Shown piece by piece: positions 1 to 8,279 of a stretch of 64,000 bases of DNA. Under the pieces are notes generated by a model. That model had not been told where the DNA came from. It worked only from the letters and a program-made list of their open reading frames with translations, and made no database searches. How positions within the stretch are numbered: the first letter of the stretch is position 1; each line of letters starts with the position of its first letter. The stretch comes from Cryobacterium shii. Its GTDB lineage: Bacteria; Actinomycetota; Actinomycetes; Actinomycetales; Microbacteriaceae. The stretch is from the NCBI RefSeq assembly GCF_004402595.1, contig NZ_SOFY01000011.1, positions 124,001 through 188,000 of the forward strand, given 5' to 3'. Made by a program: the position numbers and the translations under genes.

Positions 1-2
1 AA

Positions 3-71
3 CGCGCCTCCGCCCTGGCCACCGAGCTCGCCCTGGCATGGCCGGCCGACTACCCGGACACGACCCGCTGA
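3..71 (+). CDS. C-terminal end of an unidentified gene (cut by window edge)
   Basis: An open frame enters from the left edge and ends in RASALATELALAWPADYPDTTR before a TGA at 69-71 (the last residues only; no domain is visible). The TGA shares its final A with the ATG of moaD, so the two genes are translationally coupled. The coupling suggests another molybdenum-cofactor gene, but the visible residues do not identify it. Confidence 0.6.
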   Translation, partial: RASALATELALAWPADYPDTTR

Positions 72-310
72 TGGCCACGGTGCGCTTCTTCGCGGCCGCC
101 GCCGAGGCCGCCGCCACCGACGGCACCGCCCTCGACGCGGCCACGATCGGCGACCTGCGCGCCCGGCTCGTGGCCCGCTACGGGGCCGAGTTCGAACGCA
201 TCCTGAACCGGTGCTCGCTGCTGGTGAACGGCACCCGGGCCACGGATGACGCGGTGCCGCTCGCCGGCAGCGACGCCGTCGACGTGCTGCCGCCCTTCGC
301 CGGCGGCTGA
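71..310 (+). CDS. moaD: MoaD, molybdopterin synthase small subunit
   Basis: Encodes 79 residues, the usual length of MoaD, a ubiquitin-fold sulfur carrier. The C-terminus is PPFAGG; the terminal Gly-Gly is the residue pair that is adenylated and thiocarboxylated so that MoaD can give sulfur to precursor Z within molybdopterin synthase (family knowledge). An in-frame ATG at 38 exists, but the ATG at 71 overlaps the upstream stop and starts the typical MATVRFFAAAAE strand, so it is preferred. Its partner MoaE is encoded 17 kb away at 17190-17672. The cofactor is needed by the nitrate reductase NarG in this window. Confidence 0.9.
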   Translation: MATVRFFAAAAEAAATDGTALDAATIGDLRARLVARYGAEFERILNRCSLLVNGTRATDDAVPLAGSDAVDVLPPFAGG

Positions 311-474
311 CCCGGCCCGCCACCGTTCGGCTACCGCCGGGACGAGGTTCGAGCCGGACCGGATCGGAATCATTTTTCACGGTGTTCGCGCGTTGTCGCA
401 TCCCGGCCGGCCGGTCAAGGTGGTAGCTATGCGGGCCTTTGGCGCCCGGCAGCGCACTCGGACGAAGGAAGAAC

Positions 475-1800
475 ATGTCTGTCGCACCGCCCACGCAGTA
501 CGCCGCGAACCTCCAACCGGACCTGTCGAACTGGGACCCGGAACACGACGAGACCTGGGATCCGAAGCTCGCCTGGCGCACCCTCTGGATCACCACCTTC
601 AGCCTGACGCTCAGTTTCGCCACCTGGTACCTCGTCAGCGCGATCGCCCCGCGCCTGAACGACATCGGCTACTCGCTGACTCCCGGCCAGCTGTACTGGC
701 TGGTGGCCCTGCCCGGACTCGCCGGCGGCCTGCTGCGCCTGGTCTTCATGTTCCTGCCGCCGATGATGGGCACCCGGGCCCTCGTGGCCATGTCCTCGGC
801 CCTGCTCGTACTGCCCATGATCGGCTGGACCCTCGCCGCCCGCGACACCTCCACCCCGTACTGGGTGCTGCTCGCGCTGTCCTTCTCGGCCGGAATCGGC
901 GGCGGCACGTTCTCCGGCTTCATGGCATCCACCAGCTATTTCTTTCCCAAACGCCTCGCCGGCACCGCGCTCGGCCTGCAGGCCGGCCTCGGCAACTTCG
1001 GCATCGGCCTGATGCAGCTGCTGCTGCCCTGGGTCGTGGGCTTCGGCCTCCTCGGCACGGCGGCCCTCACCCCGCAGAGCAGCGCCGCGGGCGACCTGGT
1101 CTGGCTGCACAACGGCGGCCTGGTGCTCATCCCCTGGGCGCTGCTCGCCGTCGTGCTCTCGGTCGTGTACCTGCGGCGGGTGCCGGTCACGGCCAACTTC
1201 CGCCAGCAGATGGACATCTTCGGGGTCAAGCACACCTGGATCATGACGGCCATCTACCTGATGAGCTTCGGCGCCTACAGCGGCCTGGCCGCCCAGATGG
1301 GCCTGATCATCCTCAACGTCTACGGCGACTTCCCGGATGCCCCGAACCCGCTCGCGTTCGCGTTCATCGGCCCCGTCGTGGGCGCCCTGGTGCGCGCGGC
1401 CAGCGGGCCGTTCTGCGACCGGTGGGGCGGCGCGATCTTCACCTTCGTCGGCGGCCTCGGCATGGTGGCGGGAACCGCGTTCACGTCCTTCTTCCTCACC
1501 CCGACCAGCGTGGACGAGTTCTGGGGCTTCCTCGCCGGCATGATCGTGATCTTCTTCTTCGCGGGACTGGCCAACGCCGGCACGTTCAAGCAGATGCCGA
1601 TGATCTTCCCTAAGCGACAGGCCGGCGGCGCCATCGCCTGGACCTCCGCGATCGCGGCCTTCGGCCCGTTCATCGTCGGCATCTCGCTCACGGCCATCAG
1701 CCCGACCGCGTTCTTCATCGGCTGCACCGTGTTCTGCGTCTTCTGCACCTGGCTCGTTTGGTTCTACTACGCCCGCAAGGGCGCTCCCTTCCCCAGCTGA
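475..1800 (+). CDS. narK: NarK-type nitrate/nitrite transporter (MFS, NNP family)
   Basis: A 441-residue, roughly 12-helix major facilitator of the nitrate/nitrite porter family. The first helix contains SFATWYLVSAIAPRL and a glycine-rich nitrate-signature stretch follows near residues 145-155 (SAGIGGGTFSGFMAST). The ATG at 475 is preceded by GAAGGAAG, so the in-frame ATG at 439 is rejected. It probably brings nitrate to cytoplasmic NarGHI and exports nitrite, which the predicted extracytoplasmic NirK could reduce. It is separated from narGHJI, which lies on the other strand starting 10 kb away. An 85-bp palindromic element begins 20 bases after the stop. Confidence 0.92.
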   Translation: MSVAPPTQYAANLQPDLSNWDPEHDETWDPKLAWRTLWITTFSLTLSFATWYLVSAIAPRLNDIGYSLTPGQLYWLVALPGLAGGLLRLVFMFLPPMMGTRALVAMSSALLVLPMIGWTLAARDTSTPYWVLLALSFSAGIGGGTFSGFMASTSYFFPKRLAGTALGLQAGLGNFGIGLMQLLLPWVVGFGLLGTAALTPQSSAAGDLVWLHNGGLVLIPWALLAVVLSVVYLRRVPVTANFRQQMDIFGVKHTWIMTAIYLMSFGAYSGLAAQMGLIILNVYGDFPDAPNPLAFAFIGPVVGALVRAASGPFCDRWGGAIFTFVGGLGMVAGTAFTSFFLTPTSVDEFWGFLAGMIVIFFFAGLANAGTFKQMPMIFPKRQAGGAIAWTSAIAAFGPFIVGISLTAISPTAFFIGCTVFCVFCTWLVWFYYARKGAPFPS

Positions 1801-1819
1801 CCGCGCCGCGCCGCGCCCT

Positions 1820-1904
1820 AACGAATTCGACGGAGATTCTGCCCGAATCGGCCCCAGATACCCCGAAGACGCGCTTTTACAGCAAAATCTCCGTCGAATT
1901 GGTT
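1820..1904. repeat. 85-bp palindromic intergenic element, copy 1
   Basis: Left arm 1820-1842 and right arm 1882-1904 are inverted copies with 21 of 23 bases paired; 39 bases of non-conserved spacer lie between. The arms carry the core AATTCGACGGAGATT and its complement. It sits 20 bases after the narK stop and upstream of the flavodoxin promoter. By its conserved half (GCCGATTCGGGC next to the arm) this copy points to the minus strand. Three more copies of identical length occur in the window. Confidence 0.93.
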
Positions 1905-1995
1905 CCGCGCCGGGGGCGGCGGCCGGGGGCGGCCGGCTGCCGCGGTTCCCTCGGCGGCACCATCGACGTATTCTGGGCAAAAAACGGAGGACGTC

Positions 1996-2508
1996 ATGCG
2001 AGCACTCGTGGTCTACGAATCCCAATGGGGCAACACCGAGCAGGTCGCGCGTGCGATCGCCGCCGAACTCGGCACCACCATGGAGGTGGAGGTCGTCGAC
2101 ACCGACAGCGCTCCAGCGTCGGCCGACGGCTACGACCTCCTGCTGGTCGGCGGCCCGACGCACGCCTTCTCGATGAGCCGGCCGAACACCCGGCAGGATG
2201 CCGTGAACCAGCATGAGGCGCCCCGGTTGCCGACTCGAGGCATCCGGGAATGGCTGGACGGCCTCGCCCCGGTGACGGGTGTCAAGGCCGCGACCTTCGA
2301 CACCCGCGCGAACGCGCCGCGCCTGCCGGGCTCAGCGGCCCGGGCGGCGAAGCAGGAGTTGAAGAGCCTCGGCTTCGAGATCGTGGTCAAGCAGATGAGC
2401 TTCCACGTGCACGGCTACGCCGGCCCGCTCGTGGACGGCGAGCTCGAGCGGGCCGTCGAGTGGGCGCACGAAGTCTCCAGCGGCCTCACCTCCGCGGACA
2501 CCCAGTAA
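1996..2508 (+). CDS. Flavodoxin domain protein
   Basis: A 170-residue flavodoxin fold. The N-terminal strand and phosphate loop ALVVYESQWGNTEQVA carries the FMN-phosphate T/S-rich turn, and LLVGGPTHAFSMSRPNT is the second FMN loop. It probably carries electrons between reductases, or acts as a stand-alone redox sensor protein; the partner is not evident. AACGGAGG lies seven bases before the ATG, and TATTCT at 1969-1974 is a likely -10 box. It stands alone between the palindromic element and a hairpin terminator, so it is probably monocistronic. Confidence 0.87.
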   Translation: MRALVVYESQWGNTEQVARAIAAELGTTMEVEVVDTDSAPASADGYDLLLVGGPTHAFSMSRPNTRQDAVNQHEAPRLPTRGIREWLDGLAPVTGVKAATFDTRANAPRLPGSAARAAKQELKSLGFEIVVKQMSFHVHGYAGPLVDGELERAVEWAHEVSSGLTSADTQ

Positions 2509-2546
2509 GTCTCAGAGCACATGGGTGTCTGAGTACCTGGAAAGAA

Positions 2547-2587
2547 GCCTCCAGCGGCGAACGGATGACCCGGTCGCCGCTGGAGGC
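2547..2587. terminator. Hairpin terminator between convergent genes
   Basis: Perfect 14-bp inverted repeat (2547-2560 with 2574-2587, arm GCCTCCAGCGGCGA) around a 13-base loop. It lies between the convergent flavodoxin and DUF2231 genes, so it can end transcripts from both sides. There is no long T run. Confidence 0.75.
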
Positions 2588-2626
2588 TGGGGAACGTCTG
2601 ACGGCCGCGGAACGGCCAGTGCCGGC

Positions 2627-3142
2627 TCAGTCCTTGTTGCCGGCGGGCGCCGGTGTGCCCATGTCATCGGACCAGACGGCGGTCGCGCCGCTGTGGCCGA
2701 TGCGGATGGCCTGCACGGTGGTGCCGGTGGAGGCGAGCAGGGCGGCCGCGGCCAGGACGATGGCGACCCACCTCGGGGCGCGGCGCGTGGAGCCCCGGCC
2801 GAAGATCTCCCGGTAGTTCCACCAGAGCAGCACGCCGGCGACCACGGCCAGACCGATCACCCACGGCAGCAGGCCCTCGGCCAGGTCGGCGTGCGTCTCG
2901 ATCAGGGCGCTCTCGGAGACCCGCTCCTCGAGTGCTTCGCCGGACTGGGTCGACAACGGCACGAGAACGACGGCGGCCAGGGCCAGCAGCAGCGGAAGGA
3001 ATCTGGCCCACTTGCGGAAGCGGGGCCACAGGGCGGCAACGACGATGACAAGGGCTGCAGTGGGAACGACGACCTCGGTGGCGTGCACGATGAGGGGGTG
3101 AACGGGCAGACCGGCGATGGTGTCGAGCAGCGCTTCGAACAT
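2627..3142 (-). CDS. DUF2231-like membrane protein
   Basis: Encodes 171 residues with about four hydrophobic helices. The N-terminus FEALLDTIAGLPVHPLIVHA contains the PVHPLIVH signature typical of DUF2231 (predicted inner-membrane, possibly haem-associated family of unknown function). The start is the ATG at 3140-3142, with AAGGAGAACC directly upstream; an upstream in-frame start giving MLSIARV is less likely. The C-terminus is hydrophilic and Asp-rich. No partner is evident; it stands alone. Confidence 0.75.
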   Translation of the reverse strand: MFEALLDTIAGLPVHPLIVHATEVVVPTAALVIVVAALWPRFRKWARFLPLLLALAAVVLVPLSTQSGEALEERVSESALIETHADLAEGLLPWVIGLAVVAGVLLWWNYREIFGRGSTRRAPRWVAIVLAAAALLASTGTTVQAIRIGHSGATAVWSDDMGTPAPAGNKD

Positions 3143-3300
3143 GGTTCTCCTTGTGGGCGTCACCGGGCAGGCACGTGTGTGAGCCCGTACTCTCGCAATG
3201 CTAAGCACGGGGAGCCGTACCTCGCCACGACGTGCAGCCTTCCCTCAGTAGCCCGCGCGGCGGGTCGCTGCACAACGGGTCGAAACGAAGGGACAGCATC

Positions 3301-3539
3301 TTGGCCAGACTCGTCTACACCGGGATCACGTCGCTCGACGGCTACGTGGGGGGCCCGACCTGGCCGCACGGATGATCCGGGCCGGCCTGGTGGACGAGTT
3401 CCGGCTGCTCGTCTCGCCGATCATGCTCGGCGGCGGCCACTCCCACTTCCCGAACGGAGTGCGCGTGCCGCTGCAGCTGCTCGCCGACCGCCGTTTCGGC
3501 AACGGCGTCGTCTTCGTCCGCTATCGCGCCGAACCGTGA
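3301..3539 (+). pseudogene. Remnant of a RibD/dihydrofolate-reductase-like protein (internal deletion)
   Basis: From a TTG at 3301 the frame reads LARLVYTGITSLDGYV, the conserved N-terminus of RibD-C/DHFR-like proteins, then stops at 3373-3375. In another frame, from about 3348, GGPDLAARMIRAGLVDEF through LGGGHSHFPNGVRV to NGVVFVRYRAEP is the conserved C-terminus of the same family. The middle, roughly 100-110 residues by family length, is missing, and the fusion is out of frame at a run of G residues. The gene cannot make a working enzyme. The original reaction was probably NADPH-dependent reduction of an unknown substrate. Confidence 0.82.
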
Positions 3540-3594
3540 GTCTCGCCCCTATTTTTTCGATTTACCGGGTCTTTTCTCACGGTTCGGCGAAGAA

Positions 3595-5044
3595 CTAGAC
3601 GCCTTCGATTGCCTGCAGGCGGCCGGAACCGACCGCCCCGGCGAACAGGGCGTAGTCCCGGTCGTTCTGGTCGGCGTAGCGCTCGGAGAAATCGGTGACC
3701 GATTTATCGAACTTGTCGCTCTTGCCGAGGTAGGCCGCGATCGCGATCGGGTCGCCCGAGCGGGCGTACGCCCGAGCGGGCGTACGCCCGGGCGAGCGTC
3801 CAGCCGCAGGCGTGGGCGTACAGCGACAGGCCGGCCGGTTTCAGCGATTCGACCTCGGCAGACCCCTTCATGTCGCGCAGCTGCCGCCAGTACATGAAGC
3901 GGTTCTCCTGCACGCCCTTCGTCCAGCCCAGGTAGATGTCACTGGCGGCCTGCATCAGCCGTTGGCCCTGCACGACCCGCTCCCCCGGTTGCTTGTAACG
4001 ACTCTTCGGCAGGTGGTCTTCCAGAACGGATGCCGTGGCCTCCTTGATCTGCAGGAAGAGCGGGTCCTGTTCATCTCGCCCCTGGAGCAGGGCGATGAAG
4101 GAGCGGGTGCCGACACTGCCGACACCCACCACCTTGCGGGCCACGTCGACCAGCTGGAACTGCTCGAGCAGATGACGGCGGTCGTCCGGAAGGGTGACCC
4201 GGTAGGCGCGCAACTGGTCGAGGATAGCGCGCCGGGTCTCCTCGGCTGACATCCCGAACGCGTCGAGGAGCCCTCGGGCGGGGATGACGATCGGCGGCTG
4301 ACTCACGATCCGGTACTGCCCGTTGTCGAACTCGGCGAGTTTGGAGAGAGCCTGCAGGCTATCCCTGGTGCGGGCCTTCGCCGAGTTGCGCTGCATTGTC
4401 TTCTCGATGGTCCGGTTCAGTTTCCGCTGCTTGCCTGTCCCGGCGCCCACGGACTGTTGGAGGACCTTCGTCAGGTCCTCCTGTGACAACCGGGCGTACC
4501 AGATGTCCATGGTGCGCATCTGGGCGAACGAGGCCATGGCCTCTCGATACGCACGGACCGCCGCGAGGGTCACATCCCGGGCGCCGGACGCGCTGAAGCC
4601 GTTGTTTCGGGCTGCGATCGTGAAACTGGCGGTCATCCGCAGCACGTCGTACTCGAACGGACCGGGGAGCGTCTCATCGAAGTCGTTGAGGTCGAAGAGG
4701 AGCAGCCGCTCGGGTGACACGAACACGCCGAAATTGGAGAGGTGGGCGTCACCGCATTGCTGGGCGATCAGGCCCGCCCGGGGCGTGTCCGTGAGGTCGG
4801 TCGCCATGATCTTGGCCGCACCGCGGTAGAAGGTGAAGGGGGAAACCAGCATCCGGTCGTGCCGAACCGGCACCAGGTCCTGCTCCCTGGTGGTGTTCTG
4901 AGCCTCGAGCAGCGACGGCGGGTCCGGCCGGTCGGCGGCGGGAACCCAGCCCCGATGACTGGTGAGGGGCGTGCGCTCCCGCGCGCTCCTGCCGCGGGCT
5001 TTCCGCTCCTCGACGCTGAGGTGCTGCGCTTTGGGCGCGGTCAT
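3595..5044 (-). pseudogene. DUF2252 protein, frameshifted near the C-terminus
   Basis: From the ATG at 5042-5044 (AAAGG upstream) the frame encodes a DUF2252 protein, a family distantly like aminoglycoside/APH kinases: CGDAHLSNFGVF at the putative catalytic HxxN, then LLLFDLNDFDETLPGPF with the metal-binding Asp cluster. A 16-bp tandem duplication at 3753-3784 shifts the frame, so translation ends at 3704 after a false tail (VRPLGRPDRDRG). Removing one 16-bp unit restores ARSGDPIAIAAYLGKSD and then DRDYALFAGAVGSGRL, ending at the TAG at 3595-3597 (477 residues). The catalytic core is intact; only about 60 residues are lost, so partial function or phase variation is possible. Confidence 0.88.
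3753..3784. repeat. 16-bp perfect tandem duplication causing a frameshift
   Basis: Two adjacent copies of CGCCCGAGCGGGCGTA (3753-3768 and 3769-3784), followed by a degenerate third start. The unit length is not a multiple of three. It lies inside the DUF2252 gene and explains its shifted C-terminus. Confidence 0.95.
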
Positions 5045-5140
5045 GATCGGAGACCTTTCGGCTGCACTGCAATCGGCGGGTGAGAACATCTCCACGATTG
5101 CCCGGCCGCGCGCCGGCGTCAATGTCTCCGGGCCGGGCGG

Positions 5141-5914
5141 CTAACGGCGACTGCCCTCCCGATGGCGGGTGCCGCGTGGCAGCTCGCTCTTCTCCCAGCC
5201 GCGGCGGGCCTTCACTGCACCCGCGCCGCGGTGGCCGTCCCGCGAACGGTAGACGATGTAGGGCCGCACGAAGTAGCCGAGCGGCGCCGAGAAGACGTGC
5301 ACCAGGCGACTGAACGGCCACAGCAGGAACAGGGCCGTCGCCGAGAGCACGTGCAGCTGGAAGAAGAACGGCACGCCGCTCATCAGCGACGGGTCCGGCT
5401 GGAAACCGTAGAGGCTGCGGAGCCAGGGCGAGATCGACCCGCGGTAGTCGTAGCCGGCGCCGAGCACCTGGTAGAGCACCGTGGCCGTGGTGCCGAAGGC
5501 GATGGTGCCGGCGAGGAAGAGGTACATCACCTTGTCCATCGCGGTCGTGACCAGTTTGACCCGGGCGACCAGGCGCCGACGAACCAGCAGGATGACCAGG
5601 CCCGCGATGGTCAGCACCGCCGCGATGCTGCCCAGCCAGGTGGCCCCCAGGTGGTACAAATGCTCGGTGACGCCGAATAACTCGAGCCAGGGCTTGGGGA
5701 TGAACAGGCCCACGAGGTGGCCGCCGAAGACCATCAGGATGCCGTAGTGGAACATCGGCGAGCCCCAGCGCAGCCACTTGTTCTCGTAGGTCTGGCTCGA
5801 CCGGGACGTCCAGCCGAACTGGTCGAACCGGTAGCGCAGCAGGTGGCCGACGATGAAGACGACGGCCGCGGCGTAGGGGAACGCCACCCAGAGCAGAATG
5901 TCGAGCGGGGTCAT
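5141..5914 (-). CDS. narI: NarI, respiratory nitrate reductase gamma subunit
   Basis: A 257-residue cytochrome b subunit with five predicted membrane helices. Histidines in IVGHLLRYRFDQFGW, FHYGILMVFGGHLVG, GVTEHLYHLG and FFQLHVLSATALF fit the two haem-b ligand pairs of the family. It takes electrons from menaquinol at the outer face and passes them to the Fe-S clusters of NarH. Its ATG overlaps the narJ stop by four bases (ATGA). The C-terminal 40 residues are basic and disordered. It is the last gene of narGHJI. Confidence 0.95.
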   Translation of the reverse strand: MTPLDILLWVAFPYAAAVVFIVGHLLRYRFDQFGWTSRSSQTYENKWLRWGSPMFHYGILMVFGGHLVGLFIPKPWLELFGVTEHLYHLGATWLGSIAAVLTIAGLVILLVRRRLVARVKLVTTAMDKVMYLFLAGTIAFGTTATVLYQVLGAGYDYRGSISPWLRSLYGFQPDPSLMSGVPFFFQLHVLSATALFLLWPFSRLVHVFSAPLGYFVRPYIVYRSRDGHRGAGAVKARRGWEKSELPRGTRHREGSRR

Positions 5915-6603
5915 ACCCGTACGTCCTCACTGTTCGCGGCGGACGGCGAGAACGGTTTGAGATTGCCGAGAAAGGTCATGCCGACCGTCTCGGTGGGCGG
6001 TCCCTCGTTGACGAGGTCCAGGTAGCGCTGACGGGTTTCCTCGTCGATCTTCGGCAGCGACAGGGACACCACCTCCACGACGTGCGCGTAGGGGCTCGGC
6101 ACCGCCTCGAGGGCCGTGCGGAGCACCTCGATGCCGTCGCGGTGGGCGGCGAGCAACTCCTGGGCGATCGGCGACTCGCTGAGGGCCGAGAATTCCAGCA
6201 CCATCGGCAGGTAGTCGGGCAGTTCGTCCGCCGCCACCTCCCAGCCGGCCGCGCGGTAGGCCTCGACGAAGCGCACCAGCGCCATTCCGCGCCGGCGAGT
6301 GTCCCCCGCCGCGTAGTAGCTCAGGTACGGACAGCACTTGCGCTTGAGGTCGAACGTGGCCGTGAAGTGGATCTCCAGCTCCTGCTGGCTCATCGCATCC
6401 GCCGCCGTCAGGAACGCCTCGAAGGCGTGGCGGAGCGGATCCGGCAGCAGCGTCACCGACGCGGCCACGGCCGAAAAGCGCGCCCGGCGCTCCTCGCTGG
6501 GGTAGTCCAGCAGGATCGACGCCGCCATGTGCGCCATCCGGCCGTCCTCCGCGGACAACGGCAGGGCTGTCACCTTGCGGACCGGCAGCTTCGGCAGCCT
6601 CAT
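5911..6603 (-). CDS. narJ: NarJ, nitrate reductase assembly chaperone
   Basis: A 230-residue all-helical TorD/NarJ-type chaperone that binds apo-NarG and controls molybdenum-cofactor insertion before NarGH docks on NarI (family knowledge). LELEIHFTATFDLKRKCCPYLSYY-like sequence around residues 80-100 contains the conserved FDLxRxxxxYLxxY signature, and LPDYLPMVLEF follows near 125. Four-base overlaps with both narH (stop) and narI (start) show tight coupling in one operon. Confidence 0.93.
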   Translation of the reverse strand: MRLPKLPVRKVTALPLSAEDGRMAHMAASILLDYPSEERRARFSAVAASVTLLPDPLRHAFEAFLTAADAMSQQELEIHFTATFDLKRKCCPYLSYYAAGDTRRRGMALVRFVEAYRAAGWEVAADELPDYLPMVLEFSALSESPIAQELLAAHRDGIEVLRTALEAVPSPYAHVVEVVSLSLPKIDEETRQRYLDLVNEGPPTETVGMTFLGNLKPFSPSAANSEDVRV

Positions 6604-8279
6604 GCGGGGCTCCCGGGGGCGCCGTCGGCGGTTCTGGGCGGGAACATGCCCTTCGGCACGCCTCCGCCGGTCCAGTTGAGCAGGTTGACCCGGCCCGGCG
6701 TGGTGGGCCGGGTGCGTTCCCCGCCCTTGCCGACCATCTCGTTGTAGTTGTCGACGGTCGCGTTCAAAGGCATGCCCGGGGTCTTCCCGTAGGGGCCCGC
6801 CGCCGTGGCCGCGGTGGGCCCGCCCATGCCGGGGCCGCCGTCGGTGTCGAGCGAGCAGGCGAGTTCCTCCAGCTCGCGCGCCGTCTCGACGTGCGCCTTC
6901 GGGATGACGTAGCGGTCCTCGTACTTGGCGATCGCCAGCAGGCGGTACATCGCCTCGATCTCGGTGCCGGTCATGCCGACCGCGGCCGGGATCGACTCGT
7001 CGCGGGGGCGCCCCAGGTTGATGTCGCGCATGTAGGACCGCATCGCGGCGAGCTTGCGCAGGGAGGACTCGACCGGAACGACGTCCCCGGCCGAGAACAG
7101 GCCGGCCAGGTACTCCACCGGGATGCGGAGCTTGTCGATGGCGGCGAACAGGGTGCGGGCATCCTCGCCGTCGTTGTTGGTGGTCGAGATGACGTCGACC
7201 ACCGGGGACAGCGGCGGGATGTACCAGACCATGGGCATGGTGCGGTACTCCGGGTGCAGCGGCAGGGCCACCTTGTACTCGGAGATGAGCTTGTAGATGG
7301 GGCTGTTCTGGGCGGCGAGGATCCAGTCGTCCTCCATGCCCTCCGCCTTCGCCGCGGCGATCACCTCCGGGTCAAACGGGTCGAGGAAGCAGGCGCGCTG
7401 GGCATCCAGCAGGTCGTGCTCGTTCTCGACCGAGGCCTGCGCGAGGACCGCGTCGGCGTCGTAGAGCATCAGGCCCAGGTAGCGCAGCCGGCCGACGCAG
7501 GTCTCGGAGCAGATGGTGGGCTTGCCCTGCTCGATCAACGGGTAGCAGAGAGTGCACTTCTCCGCTTTGCCGGTCTTGTGGTTGAAGTAGACCTTCTTGT
7601 AGGGGCAGGCGGAGACGCACATGCGCCAGCCGCGGCATCCGTCTTCATCGACGAGCACGATGCCGTCTTCTTCGCGCTTGTACATCGCGCCCGAGGGGCA
7701 GGCGGCGACGCAGGCGGGGTTCAGACAGTGCTCGCAGATGCGCGGCAGGTAGAACATGAAGGTGTTCTCGAACTCCATCTTCACGTGCTCGCTCATGGTG
7801 GCGAGGATGGGGTCGTCGGCCGCGGTCTCCTGCGAGCCGCCGAGGTTGTCGTCCCAGTTGCCGGACCACTTGATGTCCATGTTCTGGCCGGTCAGCAGGG
7901 ATTTGGGCCGGGCCACCGGGCTCTGGGTGCTCAGCGGGGCCTTGGTGAGCATGTCGTAGTCGTAGGTCCACGGCTCGTAGTAGTCGTCGATGACGGGCAG
8001 GTCCGGGTTGTTGAAGATGGTGGCCAGGCGCTTGATCCGGCCGCCGGAGCGCAGCTTCAGGCGTCCGCGCTTGTTGCGCGTCCAGCCGCCCTTCCACTTC
8101 TCCTGGTCCTCGTAGCGGCGCGGGTAGCCCACGCCGGGCTTGGTCTCCACGTTGTTGAACCAGACGTACTCGACGCCGGTGCGGTTGGTCCAGACCTGCT
8201 TGCAGGTGACCGAGCAGGTGTGGCAGCCGATGCACTTGTCGAGATTCATGATCATCGACATTTGAGCCATTACGCGCAT
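6600..8279 (-). CDS. narH: NarH, nitrate reductase iron-sulfur subunit
   Basis: A 559-residue electron-transfer subunit with four cysteine groups: CIGCHTCSVTC near the N-terminus; CEHCLNPACVAACP, CRGWRMCVSACP and CTLCYP plus CSETC in the middle. The Trp in CRGWRMC replaces a cysteine and marks the [3Fe-4S] cluster of this family; the others bind [4Fe-4S]. It passes electrons from NarI haem to NarG. The ATG at 8277-8279 directly follows the narG stop and has AGGAGG eleven bases upstream, inside the narG end. An ATG three codons further in (MAQMSMIMN) is the alternative. Confidence 0.96.
   Translation of the reverse strand: MRVMAQMSMIMNLDKCIGCHTCSVTCKQVWTNRTGVEYVWFNNVETKPGVGYPRRYEDQEKWKGGWTRNKRGRLKLRSGGRIKRLATIFNNPDLPVIDDYYEPWTYDYDMLTKAPLSTQSPVARPKSLLTGQNMDIKWSGNWDDNLGGSQETAADDPILATMSEHVKMEFENTFMFYLPRICEHCLNPACVAACPSGAMYKREEDGIVLVDEDGCRGWRMCVSACPYKKVYFNHKTGKAEKCTLCYPLIEQGKPTICSETCVGRLRYLGLMLYDADAVLAQASVENEHDLLDAQRACFLDPFDPEVIAAAKAEGMEDDWILAAQNSPIYKLISEYKVALPLHPEYRTMPMVWYIPPLSPVVDVISTTNNDGEDARTLFAAIDKLRIPVEYLAGLFSAGDVVPVESSLRKLAAMRSYMRDINLGRPRDESIPAAVGMTGTEIEAMYRLLAIAKYEDRYVIPKAHVETARELEELACSLDTDGGPGMGGPTAATAAGPYGKTPGMPLNATVDNYNEMVGKGGERTRPTTPGRVNLLNWTGGGVPKGMFPPRTADGAPGSPA

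Noticed and set aside
311-474. FNR/CRP-type site or molybdenum-cofactor riboswitch before narK
   Set aside because: No TTGAT-N4-ATCAA or TGTGA-N6-TCACA match and no convincing riboswitch-like pairing was seen in this gap.
1820-1904. Reading the 85-bp element as an ordinary Rho-independent terminator of narK
   Set aside because: It has no T run, a 39-base loop, and the same length and arms at three other unrelated genes, so it is a repeat family first; terminator action remains possible.
427-2214. A 595-residue minus-strand open frame opposite narK
   Set aside because: Composition is that of an antisense shadow (Arg/Glu/Gly-rich), it crosses a palindromic element and the flavodoxin promoter, and narK is clear on the other strand.
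4749-5930. A long minus-strand frame joining the DUF2252 gene and narI
   Set aside because: It is in the wrong frame for both genes, and their true frames carry the conserved motifs.
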